Shown one piece after another: positions 10,750 through 22,433 of a stretch of DNA of 64,000 bases. This stretch comes from Przewalskia tangutica (Eukaryota; Streptophyta; Magnoliopsida; Solanales; Solanaceae), in NCBI GenBank assembly GCA_029844215.1, contig CM056726.1, forward strand, positions 38,123,001 to 38,187,000, in the 5' to 3' direction. The notes under the pieces are model-generated. The model did no database searches and was not told the origin of the DNA. It was given only the letters and a program-made list of their open reading frames with translations. The number at the start of each line of letters is the position of its first letter. The stretch's first letter is position 1. The position numbers were made by a program, and so were the translations under genes.

Positions 10750-11900
10750 AACGTTATAACATGACACTAAGTATACGATGACTATCTCTGGTGGTAATTT
10801 AAACTTATATGTCGCTGGACCGAGCCCTCGTAGGGTTCTGTATGGTGTAATTATATTTGGGACTAAGCTTTTCTTTTTTCTCAAATCTCTTTACGCCTTC
10901 CAAAGGCAAAATTTTCAAGAAACTCCAAATTATTAATATGAAACTCTGAATCTCTGCACCGCACATACAAATAGGACTTCTAGCAACTCTTAGCTGTTTT
11001 CAACGCCGCTGAATTAACTTAACTTTTTGCATAGCCTGATGGACCAAGTTTGGCCCTAGCAATTCTGTTTTACCAACTTCATACCAACTAATAGGTGATC
11101 TATATAAACATCCATACCAGGCTTCAAACAGTGCCATCTTGATACTGACATGCTATCTATAATTAGAAACAAACTCAATGAGAGGCAATGATTATCTCAT
11201 TTACCTATAAAATCGATAACACATGCCCTCAACATATCCTCGAGGGTTTGAATGGTGCTCTCTGTCTGGCCATATGTCTGAGGATGAAAAGATGTACTAA
11301 GGTTCACCCTTGTGCCTAATCCCTTGTGAAATGATTTCCAAGACTTTGTTGTGAACTAAGCACTATGACCTGACATGATGGACATCGGAGTCCCATACAA
11401 ACTGACTATTTTCTTGAATACACAACTTGGTGTAATATTATTCTAAGTTGGTGGTCCTTATTGGAAAAAGTGTACCGACTTTGTAAGTCTCTCTATGATC
11501 ACCCTAATCGAGTCATTCTTTCAAAATAAGTGAGATAACTCTGTTATAAAGTCCATATTTATCATCTCCACTCAAGAATATCTTAATTTTTTGTTAAACC
11601 ACCAAGCTTCCGATGCTCGACTTTGACTTGCTGACACTTTGTACACAGTCACATAATCTGCTACATTATAATTTTTGTCATTCCTCCAATAAATCTCATC
11701 AAGGTCATGATATATTTTCGTGGATCTTGGGTAGGTAGAATATTTGAATCTGCGTGCCCTTACAATAATTCTCTTTTTGGGTCTATCTACATCTGGGACA
11801 CATATTTTTTCATTGGTACCTTAGAGTATCGTCATCTCCCCATTTTTCGAAAGCCGTGGATTTATGCATATAAATCTCTTTCTTTAGCTGCAATTGATAG
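10750..11900 (-). pseudogene. Integrase remnant, Del/Tekay-type gypsy
   Basis: Minus-strand translation in shifting frames shows the zinc-finger end (CQQVK-like, near 11630), IVDRLTKS-like and SVHFF near 11500, then QTYGQTESTIQTLEDMLRAC (near 11280-11220), MALFEAWYG and SWYEVGKTELLGPNLVHQAM (near 11140-11040), blocks of the chromovirus integrase core. Near 10830 GLGPATYKFKLPPEIV matches the segment that precedes the chromodomain in intact proteins. No frame is open throughout and no intact DDE triad can be read. The enzyme would have inserted element DNA into the host genome. Confidence 0.8.
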
Positions 11901-11915
11901 GGATCATGAAACTAT

Positions 11916-12278
11916 TTACCTTTCTTTCTCAGCTACTAAGGAGGATTGGGCTATGTTATGTACAACAACTTTACCATCCTCGGGATCCAAAAGTTGAACT
12001 CCTAGGTTTGCGAAATGATGAACTTTTCTAACCATGATTCTTTTATCTGTCTCAACATGAACTAAACTCCTCATACTTAATTTCAATCTGAGATGACTTC
12101 TAAAATACTCATAATATTGTTGCGCGCTAAGTCTTTGACAAGCACCTAGGAGATTAGAGTCTCGTGCAATGGCACCATCTACATAATACATGACTTGAAA
12201 TAATCTTATAGTTTTTTTGTGATCTCCTATGGAAATAACTGCATTTGACACAAGTCGATCGACGATCATTCTACTCAT
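11916..12278 (-). pseudogene. RNase H to integrase linker of a Del/Tekay polyprotein
   Basis: This 120-residue open stretch contains SMRSLVHVETDKR, VHHFANLGVQLLDPEDGK and NIAQSSLVAEKE, which resemble the conserved spacer between RNase H and the integrase zinc finger of Del/Tekay polyproteins. It is not a stand-alone gene: it lacks its own start context and continues, out of frame, into the integrase remnant at lower coordinates. Confidence 0.7.
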
Positions 12279-12289
12279 GTTTCTTTCCT

Positions 12290-13330
12290 CCTTATGACGA
12301 CTATATCATTTTACTCACGTTACTGAATTGAGTTTCTTCATATCTCTTACTACTCTTACTAACTTTTCGGGTTTCAAATATCCAATTGAACTTACTGATG
12401 ATTACACATTTTTCCCTTAGACCAGAGGTTAAGGTCTCATACTTGTAGATATTTATCTCTTATTAGGATCCAACTAACTTTCCTGCTATTCTAAATTTTC
12501 GTACTTTACATTATTGACGAATTATCTTTTGACTCACTTCTGAGAAATCTTCCTTACTGAGAAAAAATGAATTACTTATATAAACGGGGAACTAATGTAT
12601 TGATAACTGACATACTTTGTCTTAACGATTTAACTTTGTTCACACTGTCAATCTTAGGGAAACCCTTTTCTGATAACTCTTAAAGACTATTCCTTTGTAG
12701 CGTGCTCTATTACTACTTAGATGATTTCTTCTTTCACTAATTTCTATACCTCGAATTTAACTTAAACCCTTTAGATTCTAGCGCACATTCGGATTGTTCA
12801 AATTGTTTCCCACTTCATTAGTGTTATCCTGACTAAAGAAATTAATCATATCTCTACTAGCTCTGTTGAAATTGGTAAGTCACTATATTGCTCAAGACTT
12901 ACTTACTATTCTTCAACTAACCACCTGCTAGCCTCATATTTTCCTATTCTGAATGACCTAAGTTATTTCTAATTGTTCCTCATCATCTAACCCTATTCTG
13001 AGGTTGTAGACTATATTTTTTTAACTACAGTCATGAGTCACACTTAGGGCAATTATGTCTCTCTTAAATAAATGATTAAAATAACTAACCCCAAACTTTC
13101 TATACACTTTCAAATTTACCCCAGACTATACACATGTAGGGTAAATACTAAATCATATAACCTAAGAGGGAACTGTCACATATTCTTATCTCATAATAAT
13201 ATCTGCTTCTCGTAGTAACATACTAACATCGTACTCTCTGGCTCTTATCTGACTAAACTTAAACAACTTAAACTATGCCCAGAAATTTAACATCGGCTGC
13301 TCATGGTTGTCATGTCGTACACTATCTCCT
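12290..13330 (-). other. Degenerate region where protease, RT and RNase H are expected
   Basis: About 1 kb with many stops in all frames. By position it should encode protease, reverse transcriptase and RNase H, but I recognise no catalytic block. It is too short for all three, so deletion plus decay is likely. Confidence 0.4.
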
Positions 13331-13335
13331 CTTAT

Positions 13336-13900
13336 CTATATGCATGGATCAAGTAAAAAAATATATTTCTTCTGAAAATCATACCACTTTAGAATCACAT
13401 GTAATTTTTCCTTAGTCACCTTTCTGCTCAAAATCATAATAATGAATTTATGCCCGTTGTAGCTAAAGTCATAACATGTTGCCCCGTGGGATCTTACGTT
13501 ATAGTTATTATCTTTATATTGTGGTAATACATAGGGATTTTGTTTAGTCCTGACGACCTGTTTAAGCATACAGCGGTACTGACAGCGGCCTGTATTACCA
13601 GACTTAGCTTCGTTACGCCTGCTTTGGGTTTGAGAGTTATGAGGGCTACTGAATTTATGAAGTGAATCACATTACCTCTGGTACCCTGTTCCTTTAGATA
13701 TTGACCCAGCTTGCCACACCCAAAACATATACCCATACCTGAATGATACACCCATTGGTGCTTCTTATCATACTTGTTGCACATAGGATTCTGAAACTCT
13801 TTGTAGCCCATACTGGCCTACGTCTGAGAGTCTGGTGCTCTAAAGCTCTATTTCTAGCTGAACTGAACTTTTTGATCATATTTAAGCTCTGGCTTCAGAT
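13336..13900 (-). pseudogene. gag zinc-finger region and start of protease, Del/Tekay-like
   Basis: The minus-strand frame 13811-13494 reads PMCNKYDKKHQWVYHSGMG then CFGCGKLGQYLKEQGTRGN. This is the paired Cys/His region at the end of Del/Tekay gag proteins, with the histidine of the CCHC knuckle replaced by Q and its last cysteine lost. An overlapping frame to 13336 ends in YIFLLDPCI, the position of the protease active site (normally DPGS or DPGA), also damaged. The upstream capsid part (to about 14150) is frame-shifted. Gag would form the particle and bind RNA; this copy cannot. Confidence 0.7.
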
Positions 13901-14461
13901 GAAGTGGGTCATGATGACCCCCTATAGAAAACTATCTGCATCTACCTCCTTGAAAACCTCCATGATTTACATTTCCTACAGACTTAGTTCCTTTGCTAAT
14001 TTCTCGCCATTCTCTTTCTACAATCTCTCATTATCCTTTCGCATGTACATTATTAATATTCAACTTCCAAATTCATTATACAACACCCTTCTCGGGCGAC
14101 ATGCATTTTATTCCACTTTAAATATCACTTCAAGTCTCATTCATTACTAGTAAGTACTTCACCATTGTACCCCTACGGGTAGTCATCCTCGGTTGGACCT
14201 TGAATTCCCTGTTCATTGCTTGAGCATTCTAAATGTACTCAATCGGTAGGAAGAGAATATTACTTATTGCTCTAAGCTTTACGGCACGAGTTAGAAAGAT
14301 TCACGAAGGCATAGCTCTAATTGCATGATCTAGAGTAAGAAAGAAGTGAGACAATCCTAAATGTCTTAGTAGTTAACCATTGATATGCATGGCCAGCACA
14401 CACATATAAAGGAAACTCGACTAGACACAGTTTCATAGATTTCTTAAGACACTTAAATCTA

Positions 14462-14475
14462 GTTCTTTGATACCA
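14462..14475 (-). other. Primer-binding site of the minus-strand element
   Basis: On the minus strand, TGGTATCAAAGAAC lies six bases after the LTR end. It matches the initiator tRNA-Met type TGGTATCAGAGC with one mismatch and so fixes the element's orientation. Confidence 0.75.
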
Positions 14476-14480
14476 AGCTT

Positions 14481-16236
14481 TGTAACGCCCCGAACCATAG
14501 CCTGGGTGAAACACGACACTCGGTGTCTGGCTGCATATGACCGAACGAACCACATGATTGTTGAATCAATATGGGCATCAAAATATACTATAGTAATGAT
14601 TTTAAAACATGTAATTCAAAATGCTAAATTTATAAGCTGAAAGTATATTGTGGAAATAGTCTAAAAATATTATAGGTCTGAAAATAATAATACTGATATG
14701 TCTGACATACTGAAATAGTCCAGTCTATGAAACTTTTGACATAAGTCTGACTGAATATTTTCTACCAGAACAAGGCTCTGGCATACTTATATCATAAAAT
14801 CTAGTAATGAAATTATAGACTGACGCTTTGAATGAGATGGGACTCATCAAGTAGCTGATACTAAAGCAGTCCTATTGAGCAAATCCATCTTTCTGAAACT
14901 CGACACTGCACCGTGAAGTGCATGCCCCATCAAAAAGAGACATTAGTATATTTAAATTGTGATGTATATAAAGCAACTGAAATAATAAATAGTTGTGGGG
15001 TGCTCGGGAAAAGGGAAACCCAATCAATAAACAGATGTTGTACTGAAACTGAAACTGATAATTAATAACTGACCAAGGAAGCAAATAATAAGAATTTTTC
15101 TTGTATTGAAATGGAGAGTCACATGTTTAATTGAAATAATAAATAATAATAATTGTGGCCTTATACCCAATAAGTGTGCACAAATATGTGGCCTTGGGGC
15201 CAAGTATACGTATACAAAATATGTGGCCTTGGTCTCAAAATACAGGTACTCAACATGATACTGGAATATTGAAATATACTGATATGAAATATTGAACATG
15301 AATTCATGGACTGATTATGAGTACTGAAGATGTAACTAATTTACAATAAGAAACTAAGAATTCATATTGTAATACATGATACAGGATATGAATTCATACT
15401 GAAGTTCTAATATAAAATACTGACTACTTCTATACTTATTTGGGACATGGATTCATGAACTATTCATGGATATTAGAGTAGTCTTTTTGTACAACATTTT
15501 TATAGTTTGAGATTGAGACTCATGGAATATCAAATATGAGTCTATAAAGAATATGTGTTGAATTCACAACGATCAAAGTCATAATTATAAACAACTATGA
15601 AGTTATAATTTTAAAGATAGACGTTCTGACCTTTTCATGAACTAGGGCATAAATTTTAAATTCTGAAGTAATTCATAGTAATCTTGATGAATGAAGCATG
15701 TGGATTATTAATAAAGTTTCCACATGTAGAGAGTTAGCCTCACATACCTTAATCGCTCTAAAATGTGTCTTAAAAATCTAAACTTGGAAGAATAGTCCCA
15801 AAGCTTTAACCTTGAAACCTTATAATGGATTTATCTTGAAAACCCTAGGTTAAAAGTAGTAAATTTCGCTTAGGAATTGGTTATACTTGATTAGAATCAC
15901 ATGGAAATACATGGAAAAGACTTACCTTGGAGTAGGAGATGATTGGAAAGAGAGAGCCTTCATTCTAGGGTTTGAGAATATAAAAATCTATTTTTTAAAA
16001 CTAAGTTGCGTATTTATACTATTTGTTGTCGGAACAATTTGACGGTCCATATTGATGGTCCGTCAATATTTTGACAGTCGGAGTTTGGGCCGTCAATATT
16101 TTGATGGTCCGTACAATCTTGTCGTCAATTTGAATATGTAAAACTGAAACTGGTTTTCTAACTTAAACTTCCCATTTTGGTTTCCTAAATCATTGAATCA
16201 TAAACATGGTTTAGTGTGGAGGTACGAGGTGTTACA
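14481..16236 (-). mobile_element. 5' LTR of the minus-strand Del/Tekay-like element, 1.76 kb
   Basis: The plus-strand copy starts TGTAACGCCCC at 14481, next to the primer-binding site, and ends GGTGTTACA at 16236, giving TG...CA ends on the minus strand. A minus-strand TATAAATA box lies at 16011-16018. Part of it is duplicated as the truncated 3' LTR at 9719-10425. The right-hand flanking five bases are CAATC (16237-16241); no matching left duplication survives because the 3' LTR is broken. No gene is present. Confidence 0.85.
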
Positions 16237-16733
16237 CAATCAATCTTTTTGCCTTTACATAACTTCTTTGCAAATACTAAAATTTGGGCAAGATTCATTC
16301 GATCTTTTACCCTTATAAAATTTTAACTAAAAATCCTTAAATTCTTTAATAGCTACTGCAAATTGCCTTCGACTGTCTTCGACTCTCCTCCAAGGGTATG
16401 GTATTTCCCTATTATTTGTGTTCGAAGCATGTGAACTTAAACATTATTTAGGTCTTCAATTGCCGGGCAGTGACCAGTCCCTGGTGCTTCTATCTGATGC
16501 TCATTCATATCTTTCATTTAGTAACACACTTTATATTGTTGCCTCGTTAAAAACCTTGCCGAAAAAACACTTTTCAGGATAAAAACCGTGCTAAGGGAAC
16601 AAAGAGTGCAACGCGTATTTTCATACCTAATTCTAATTCTCAAAATATCAGTTTGTAACTTTGATTTCCTTCCCTGCAAACAATTAGTAATTCCGAAATA
16701 AATATAGTTCAACCAATTAATCGAACACATACC

Positions 16734-17226
16734 TTAGCAATAATACCGCTTCAAATGGTTGATGTTCCAATTATTTGGCAACTTTTGTCCATCTTTTGCT
16801 TCCAACTGGTACGAGCCTTTTTCGGTAATTTTTGACACGTTATAGGGTGCTTTCCAATTCGAACCCAACTTCCTTTCATTAGTGTTTTTGGTGTTGGGGG
16901 TTATTTTTCGTAGAACCAAGTCCCCTATCTGAAAGTACCTAAGATTAGTTTGCCAGTTGTAATATCTTTATATTATTTGCTTCTGAGCTACCAATTGTTG
17001 CAATGCTAGCTCGATGCTCTTCTTTTAAGTCGAGCTTGATTGTCATAGCCTCATTGTTTGACTCTTTATTTTAAATGTTGAATCTTAAGCTCAATTTCCC
17101 AACTTCCACCTGAATCATAGCCTCCACACTGTAAACCAAAGAGAATGGTGTTTCCCCGGTGCTGACTTTCGGTGTTGTCATGTACGCCTATAATACCCCC
17201 AAAAGAATTTCTCTTCACTTGCCTTC
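16734..17226 (-). pseudogene. Integrase C-terminal part, Tat type
   Basis: The open part 16919-16734 encodes VLRKITPNTKNTNERKLGSN, then WKAPYNVSKITEKGSYQLEA and NWNINHLKRYY, the C-terminal domain of Tat-lineage integrases. Upstream, to 17226, frame-shifted blocks (TPKVSTGETPFSLVY, SVEAMIQVEVG) belong to the same integrase. The remainder of the enzyme resumes at 30445 beyond a 13.2-kb insertion flanked by CCTTC. Several stops make it non-functional. Confidence 0.85.
17222..17226. repeat. Target-site duplication CCTTC, left copy
   Basis: CCTTC precedes the LTR at 17227 and is repeated at 30440-30444 right after the LTR ending at 30439, the 5-bp duplication expected for one LTR-element insertion. 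Confidence 0.9.
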
Positions 17227-17778
17227 TGTTGACACCCAATTTTGACCCATCTTTTGGACATTTCTTTCAATTTTAAGTGTTTTAGGACACCACATTTTAA
17301 TCACCATTTTTGGCATTTTTTATATATTTTTACCTAATATTCTATGTTGTTTTATTTTTAAAAATTGACATCACGTTTTTACTTTTAATTAAGCATTAAA
17401 CATTTTCAAATATTATGTTATTATTATTGCGCCATCATTTTATTTTAATAATTTTTGCATCTCTTTAAATAATTAATTGGCATCCCGTGTTTACTTTTAA
17501 TTAGACATTAAACATTTGTTTAAATAATGTATTTTATTTTTATTGCATCGGCATTTTCATTTTAATAATTTTGCATCTTTTAAATAATTTTTCGTTTAAA
17601 TAATAAACACTTTTTATAGTTTTATCAAATCAGTCCAATCCGAGACACAATCCAGATCAGTCTAATCCAGCATTTTTTTTATTGCATCCAAACCCTCCCT
17701 TTTATTTTCCCCCTAAAATCAAAACCCACTTCTGATTTCCCCCCAAAACCAAACCAAACCCTAACTTAATTCTATCCC

Positions 17779-17786
17779 TATAAATA
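17779..17786 (+). promoter_or_regulatory. LTR TATA box
   Basis: TATAAATA, conserved in the partner LTR at 28956-28963, is the likely core promoter of the Ogre-like element. Confidence 0.6.
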
Positions 17787-18074
17787 AAACATTTTCCCCA
17801 TTCCCAAAGGGAACATCACCTCAGCCGCACAAAGACCTTCCCCTTTCTATTTGGGACCTACCCACGGACATCTCCCATTCATTACCCTTCTGCTTTTATT
17901 TTGTTGGCATAGCACACAATCATGGCCCTTATCAGTTTTTGGACTCGCCCATGCCACTGCCTCACCGGAGGAGATGACTGGCGGGCACCACATCTCGTTC
18001 TGCCCGTCGGTGAACCAACACCGTGAACCCCACTGTCCCACGCCACCACTCTCCTTTCGACACCATTGAAACTA

Positions 18075-18289
18075 GCCAGAGTTTAAAACTCTGGCGGCCT
18101 TGGTTCGATATTATTTTGGATTTGTGGTACATTCTTTTGTTTGGACTGATTTTGTTATTTTTGAAACTGGCCGGAGTTTGAAAATCTCTGGCGACCTATG
18201 TTGTGCTTTCTTTGGATCTATTGTGTATTGTTGTTATCGGACTGATTTTTTCTTTTGAATGTCGCCGGAGTGTAAAAAACTCCGGCGAC
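18075..18289 (+). repeat. Three CCGGAG hairpins in the LTR
   Basis: Inverted repeats at 18075-18095 (10-base perfect arms around one base), 18169-18192 and 18261-18289 (11-base arms GTCGCCGGAGT / ACTCCGGCGAC). Partner positions in the other LTR are 29269-29290, 29363-29389, 29456-29484, with a fourth at 29622-29642. Confidence 0.75.
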
Positions 18290-19329
18290 CTATGCTTTGT
18301 TTTGTTTGGGATCTGTTACATATCTTGGTTGTTGGGGGGCTGATTTTTTCGCTGATTTTTGTCCATCTGGTCGGAGTGACCTCTGTTCGGATTTATCTAT
18401 TGGTTATCTGTTGTTGGGACTGTTTTTGGTCGGACTTTCGACTCCGATGTACTTCTGGTTTTCGTCGATCGATTGTTGGCTACTGATGCTACTGCTTTTG
18501 GCTTTTCTTTTGGGACTGATTTTCGCCCATCTTACTGTCGATCTTAGACCCTGCTGCGCTGGTTCTCGATAATTTTTTGCTGGTTATACAGTTTCGCAAT
18601 ATATTCTTTTCTTTAGCTAATGTTGTTGCTTACGGTTCGCCGGGTTCGGACTGATGTTTGGACGAATTTGCCCTTTTATTATTTTATTAAACTGGTTTAG
18701 AACAAATTCTACACTGTTGGTATATACAGGTTTGAACAATATACTACACTTGAATGGTCGATGAAGAAATCTCCGTCTGATTTCCAAGGCCTCCCCTGTA
18801 CAAAAGACGGGTTTTATTTTTAATTTATTAATTAATTCTTGTCATTATTTGAAACTTATTTACTCTTTTACGAACACCTTTACTAAGTGTTTATGCAGGT
18901 ACCTGAAGATACATTTCAAGAAGAAGTTCTCCGAAATTCCATTCTTTTTGTTGTATTTTAATTTCAAATTCATTGCATTTTGTATTGCATTTTATTGAAA
19001 TTGAAAATGCTTAGAATAGGTAAAATAAAAAGCATGATATATAATTAACCTAGTTTTGATCGGATAACCGCAAGTTAGCGGATCTTAAAGGATGCTCTTC
19101 CCTTTAGGATAATAAAGAACCCTTATCCAGAATATCATTAATTTCACAGACCTTTAAATGAAGATCAATTGCAGTATTTTTATTGCAATAATTCAAGTGC
19201 CCTAATTCACTTAACTAATTAGGTGGTGACTCCTCAAAACAAGTATTTTGCTCCATCCAGATAACCGCGCCAAAGAACAACGTTGCGGTTAATGTTCAGA
19301 CCCCGAGGTCAAAAACGGGTGCGACAGCA

Positions 19330-19347
19330 TGGCGACTCCGCTGGGGA
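19330..19347 (+). other. Primer-binding site of the Ogre-like element
   Basis: TGGCGACTCCGCTGGGGA lies three bases after the LTR end. Ogre/Tat elements are known to use a tRNA other than initiator Met (tRNA-Arg is reported for Ogre); the exact tRNA here needs alignment. Confidence 0.7.
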
Positions 19348-20610
19348 TATCAGGTTTTTGACCATAGCAAACCCAGATTAATTAAATATTGAGCTTTATT
19401 TTGTTTTTTTTTTTGTAAATGCTTAAATTGTTTGCTTTTAATTTTTGTAATTAACTGCTTTAATTGCTATCTTCTTTACAGTTTTTATTAAATTGTCATT
19501 CCGCTCATATTTCCTTCATTGTGAAAAATTGACACTATCACACATTACACGCGAGGTGTGTTTCGCGCACCCGCAAATTTCTTTCAAATGTCCAAATTTT
19601 AGGAGAGTTGGCATTTTGCGCGGAGTTTTCTGGTTCGTCTGGACGGCCGCGTAGCCTTCTCACTCGCTATACCACCCTTTACTTTAAGTCATACATGCAT
19701 ACATCTTAGGTGAGTCGGACCATGGTATCGTCTCCACAATTAGGGAATCCACCAAATTATCGACCGGTTTCACAACCAGACGACCAATAAGCATATATGT
19801 GTAGCACGATAATGATAGACGGATTCAAGCCTAATCATGACATGACAAAATTGGAAAATGTACATTCATATTGTTTTCATTTCCAACAAAAGCCTTAATG
19901 TTTAGCAACTTGGATCAATCCGTCATCATCTCGCATATTTGGCGTTTAGACCCACCTCTGGATAAGAGAGGTCCCAAGCATATCAGGGTGCGCGCTTGAT
20001 TTGCATGTTTTAGTTTACTAGTGTTTGTGTCTAGCAACTATGTACATATTATTTAAAGCAATAATTACCTTTTCAACTCTGTACATATTATTTAAAGCAA
20101 TAATTACCCTTTTAACTCTGTACATATCATGTCATTTTGCGTTTGCGTCTTTTGTTGTCACGCTGCAATCAGGACTGCTACTGGTAAATCGCTCTTGAAC
20201 AACACGACTCGGACCTTGTGAATCATCAACCTCCAGTTCGGTGAAACAAATCAAGGCAGTCTTTGACTATATTGTCACATCCCTATATTTCATTATTTTT
20301 GTGACTTTCCTACTGGCACCCATTTCTCATATTTTTGCAGAAAAACCGTTCTCGTAAATAGTCGAGGACGGTCATTCTAAAACATTATCCCTGGAAAAAC
20401 TCCAGGAAAGAACAAAGCAAAAGCGTCACCAAAAATGACCAAGAGATATTTTTACTGAAAGAAGTCAGCCAACACCAGATTCAATGAGCCATCACTTTGA
20501 AATTTTTCTATACCTTTGTATTTTTATACATATTTGCAAATTCAATTGATATGTTTAGTGTTAATTACATAATATTTTTTATATCATACATTGCACAACA
20601 CAGTCTTCTC
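19348..20610 (+). other. 5' leader of the Ogre-like element, first part
   Basis: No recognisable coding. It holds a diverged direct repeat around 20038-20120 (CTGTACATATTATTTAAAGC twice, about 43 bases apart). The long untranslated leader is typical of Ogre/Tat elements. Confidence 0.5.
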
Positions 20611-21100
20611 AAACTACGCGTGTCTGATTCGCACCATACGGTGTGATACATAGGTAACTCATCTTGGGTGCGACCCAAAAAAAACATTGCACAACATATC
20701 TTCCTGAACTACGCGTGTCTAATTCTCACCACATGGTATGATACGTAGGCAACCCATCTTGGGTTCGGCACCACATAAAAAATAAAAAAATTATTATGAT
20801 AATAATAAAATGGATCACATAATTGGTTCACTCATGCATTTCATTTACTCTATCATATACATTCATTTTTTCATTACATTCATCTTATCACGGATATTCA
20901 TTTTTTATTGCATTCTTTCTGCTTTGCATTCGTCTCATAGTGGACAATCATTTGTTTTGCGCATCTTTTACTCTTGTTATCCTTTCATTGATAAATTCTT
21001 TTTCAAGCATACATTTTTATAACATATCTGAACGAACTACGCGCACCTGATTCTCGTCAAAGATGAGATACGTAGGCAGCCCTACTCGGGTTCGGTACCA
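20611..21100 (+). repeat. Leader hairpin modules, copies A to C
   Basis: Three copies of a roughly 65-base module (20611-20672, 20705-20775, 21033-21100). Each has CTACGCG, a TGATTC-like block, GATACGTAGGCA and a GGGTTCGG-like end. CTACG and CGTAG are complementary and bracket each copy's centre, so each can fold as a hairpin. Confidence 0.7.
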
Positions 21101-21106
21101 TTTATT

Positions 21107-21110
<4 letters not shown>

Positions 21111-21137
<27 letters not shown>
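21111..21137. repeat. (TA)n microsatellite
   Basis: An uninterrupted TA run of about 13 units directly after leader module C. Confidence 0.95.
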
Positions 21138-21141
<4 letters not shown>

Positions 21142-22433
21142 AAAAAAATTACAAAAGAAAGCGCTTTTAAGTATCATTGTTTGATTTGGTTGATACCAAC
21201 AAAATTAGGAGTGTGCATAGGAAAGAATAAGTAATAATCAGTATGGATTGACTTCGTGGTAAACAATAGATTCTTTTGGTACATCTCACTCACACTTGTA
21301 ATGATCTTGTCTTGCATGCTTCTAAGATAAGAACGAAACCAACTTCATCGTTTCATGTGCATTGTGTGGTGAGTTTTAGAATAAGTTCAATTGCATTGCA
21401 TTGTGATCTAGAACTTGGCCATAATGTTTGTTGAGGCGAAATCCTGAGTAACACTCGGTATAGGAAATTATCGTAGGTTTTCTTTGATCCGTTTGAGCCT
21501 TTTCAGCCTACCAAATAACATTATCTGCAGTACTACCCCTTTGAGCCTAAAGCATATTCTTTCAACAACCGCATATTACACCTATACCCTTTCTGAGTGC
21601 ATACGCACTATCTCTCTCTTGGCCCGACCCCCTTGAGCGTTTTAGAAATGTGCAAGTGGCTGACAAAAATTTTAGTTGAAATTTTCAAAGACAAAAGTTA
21701 TCAAAGTCCCAAAAGAGAAAAGAAAAGAAAACACAAAGGACTCCCCGACATTATCAAAAAACATTATTAATGAAATGAGAAAATAACTCTGAAAAAAATA
21801 GGGGGATCCAAAAGAAAGATTCAAAAAAGAAGTCAGTACAAAAGAACTGGGACAAAAAGGAAGCAAGTCAGCATTAAAGTGCACAAATATCAAGCACGGA
21901 CGTAGTCCAACGTTCGAAAAGGGATTAGTCACTTTTTATCCTAAAGATATCTATCCCTTCCCCCAAACCTACATTACAAACCCGTGACAAGCCCTACATG
22001 ATCTTGTACTGAAGGTTCTCACATTAGTGGATATTTACATGACGGCCAAGCCTATGGTATCACAATTGCATGCATTGAACATCTTTCTGAGTGTGAGCGT
22101 GTTTCTCTAAAATGTCCCAAAATTCAAAATACTGGAATATATATGAGGATGGGACTTTCTTTTAATGAGGGCATTTGAAACATGAGGATGCGTATAGTTC
22201 GAAATCTTTGCTTGAAGCAAGTGTCGACACTCAGGTATGTCTGAGGTACCGTCTAAATCTGTATTAATTACACTGGAGTCAGTCTCGGTTAGACTGAAAC
22301 CAAATAACGGAAATCCTAAACACAATACTAATTATTAGTATCAACTGAAGTCATAACGTGATTCTGTCTTTTTATTTTTCTTTTCAGAAAAAACAAAAAA
22401 AGTCTATATACTTTACATCCTCTTTGCTTGACA
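21138..22433 (+). other. Leader of the Ogre-like element, middle part
   Basis: About 1.3 kb with no supported gene; the small ORFs (for example 21672-21932 minus) are low-complexity translations. Nothing else recognised. Confidence 0.4.

Larger units (their letters stand above)
10426..14480 (-). mobile_element. Interior of a decayed minus-strand Del/Tekay-like gypsy element
   Basis: Read on the minus strand from 14480, the order is primer-binding site, gag with zinc-finger region (about 13900-13494), start of protease (about 13490-13330), an unrecognisable stretch (13330-12290), an RNase H/integrase linker (12278-11916), integrase zinc finger and core (about 11900-11040) and integrase C-terminus (about 10884-10750). 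The interior is about 4 kb, shorter than an intact element (usually 5-6 kb), so much of RT/RNase H is deleted or scrambled. Every domain carries stops or frameshifts. Confidence 0.8.
16237..17226 (-). mobile_element. Tat-type gypsy fragment 1: 3' untranslated region and integrase end
   Basis: Minus-strand end of a Tat-lineage element whose other pieces are at 30445-32615 and 50505-52425. The integrase end is at 16734-17226. 16237-16733 is the untranslated tail, containing the Tat-typical block GTTGCCTCGTTAAAAACC at about 16539. The element's own 3' LTR is not present here; the adjacent minus-strand element replaces it. Confidence 0.8.
17227..19326 (+). mobile_element. 5' LTR of the Ogre-like element, 2.1 kb
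   Basis: Starts TGTTGACACCCAATTTTGAC and ends CGGGTGCGACA; a full second copy lies at 28430-30439. By eye the two differ at about a dozen sites plus an 11-base indel over the first 270 bases, so the insertion is not very recent. A TATAAATA box is at 17779-17786. Downstream are three inverted repeats of a GCCGGAGT type (18075-18095, 18169-18192, 18261-18289). The 72-91 residue ORFs here are not recognisable proteins. Confidence 0.95.

Noticed and set aside
13743..14150. 135-codon plus-strand ORF
   Set aside because: Opposite strand to the gag zinc-finger region of the minus-strand element; no known domain.
17851..18069. Possible small host gene with start after a TATA box
   Set aside because: The TATA box is the LTR promoter and the sequence is duplicated, with differences that change the frame, in the partner LTR.
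18259..18572. Hydrophobic 75-91 codon ORFs in the Ogre-like LTR (also at 29605-29960)
   Set aside because: They lie wholly inside LTR sequence, differ between the two LTRs and read T-rich DNA; hydrophobicity is a composition effect.
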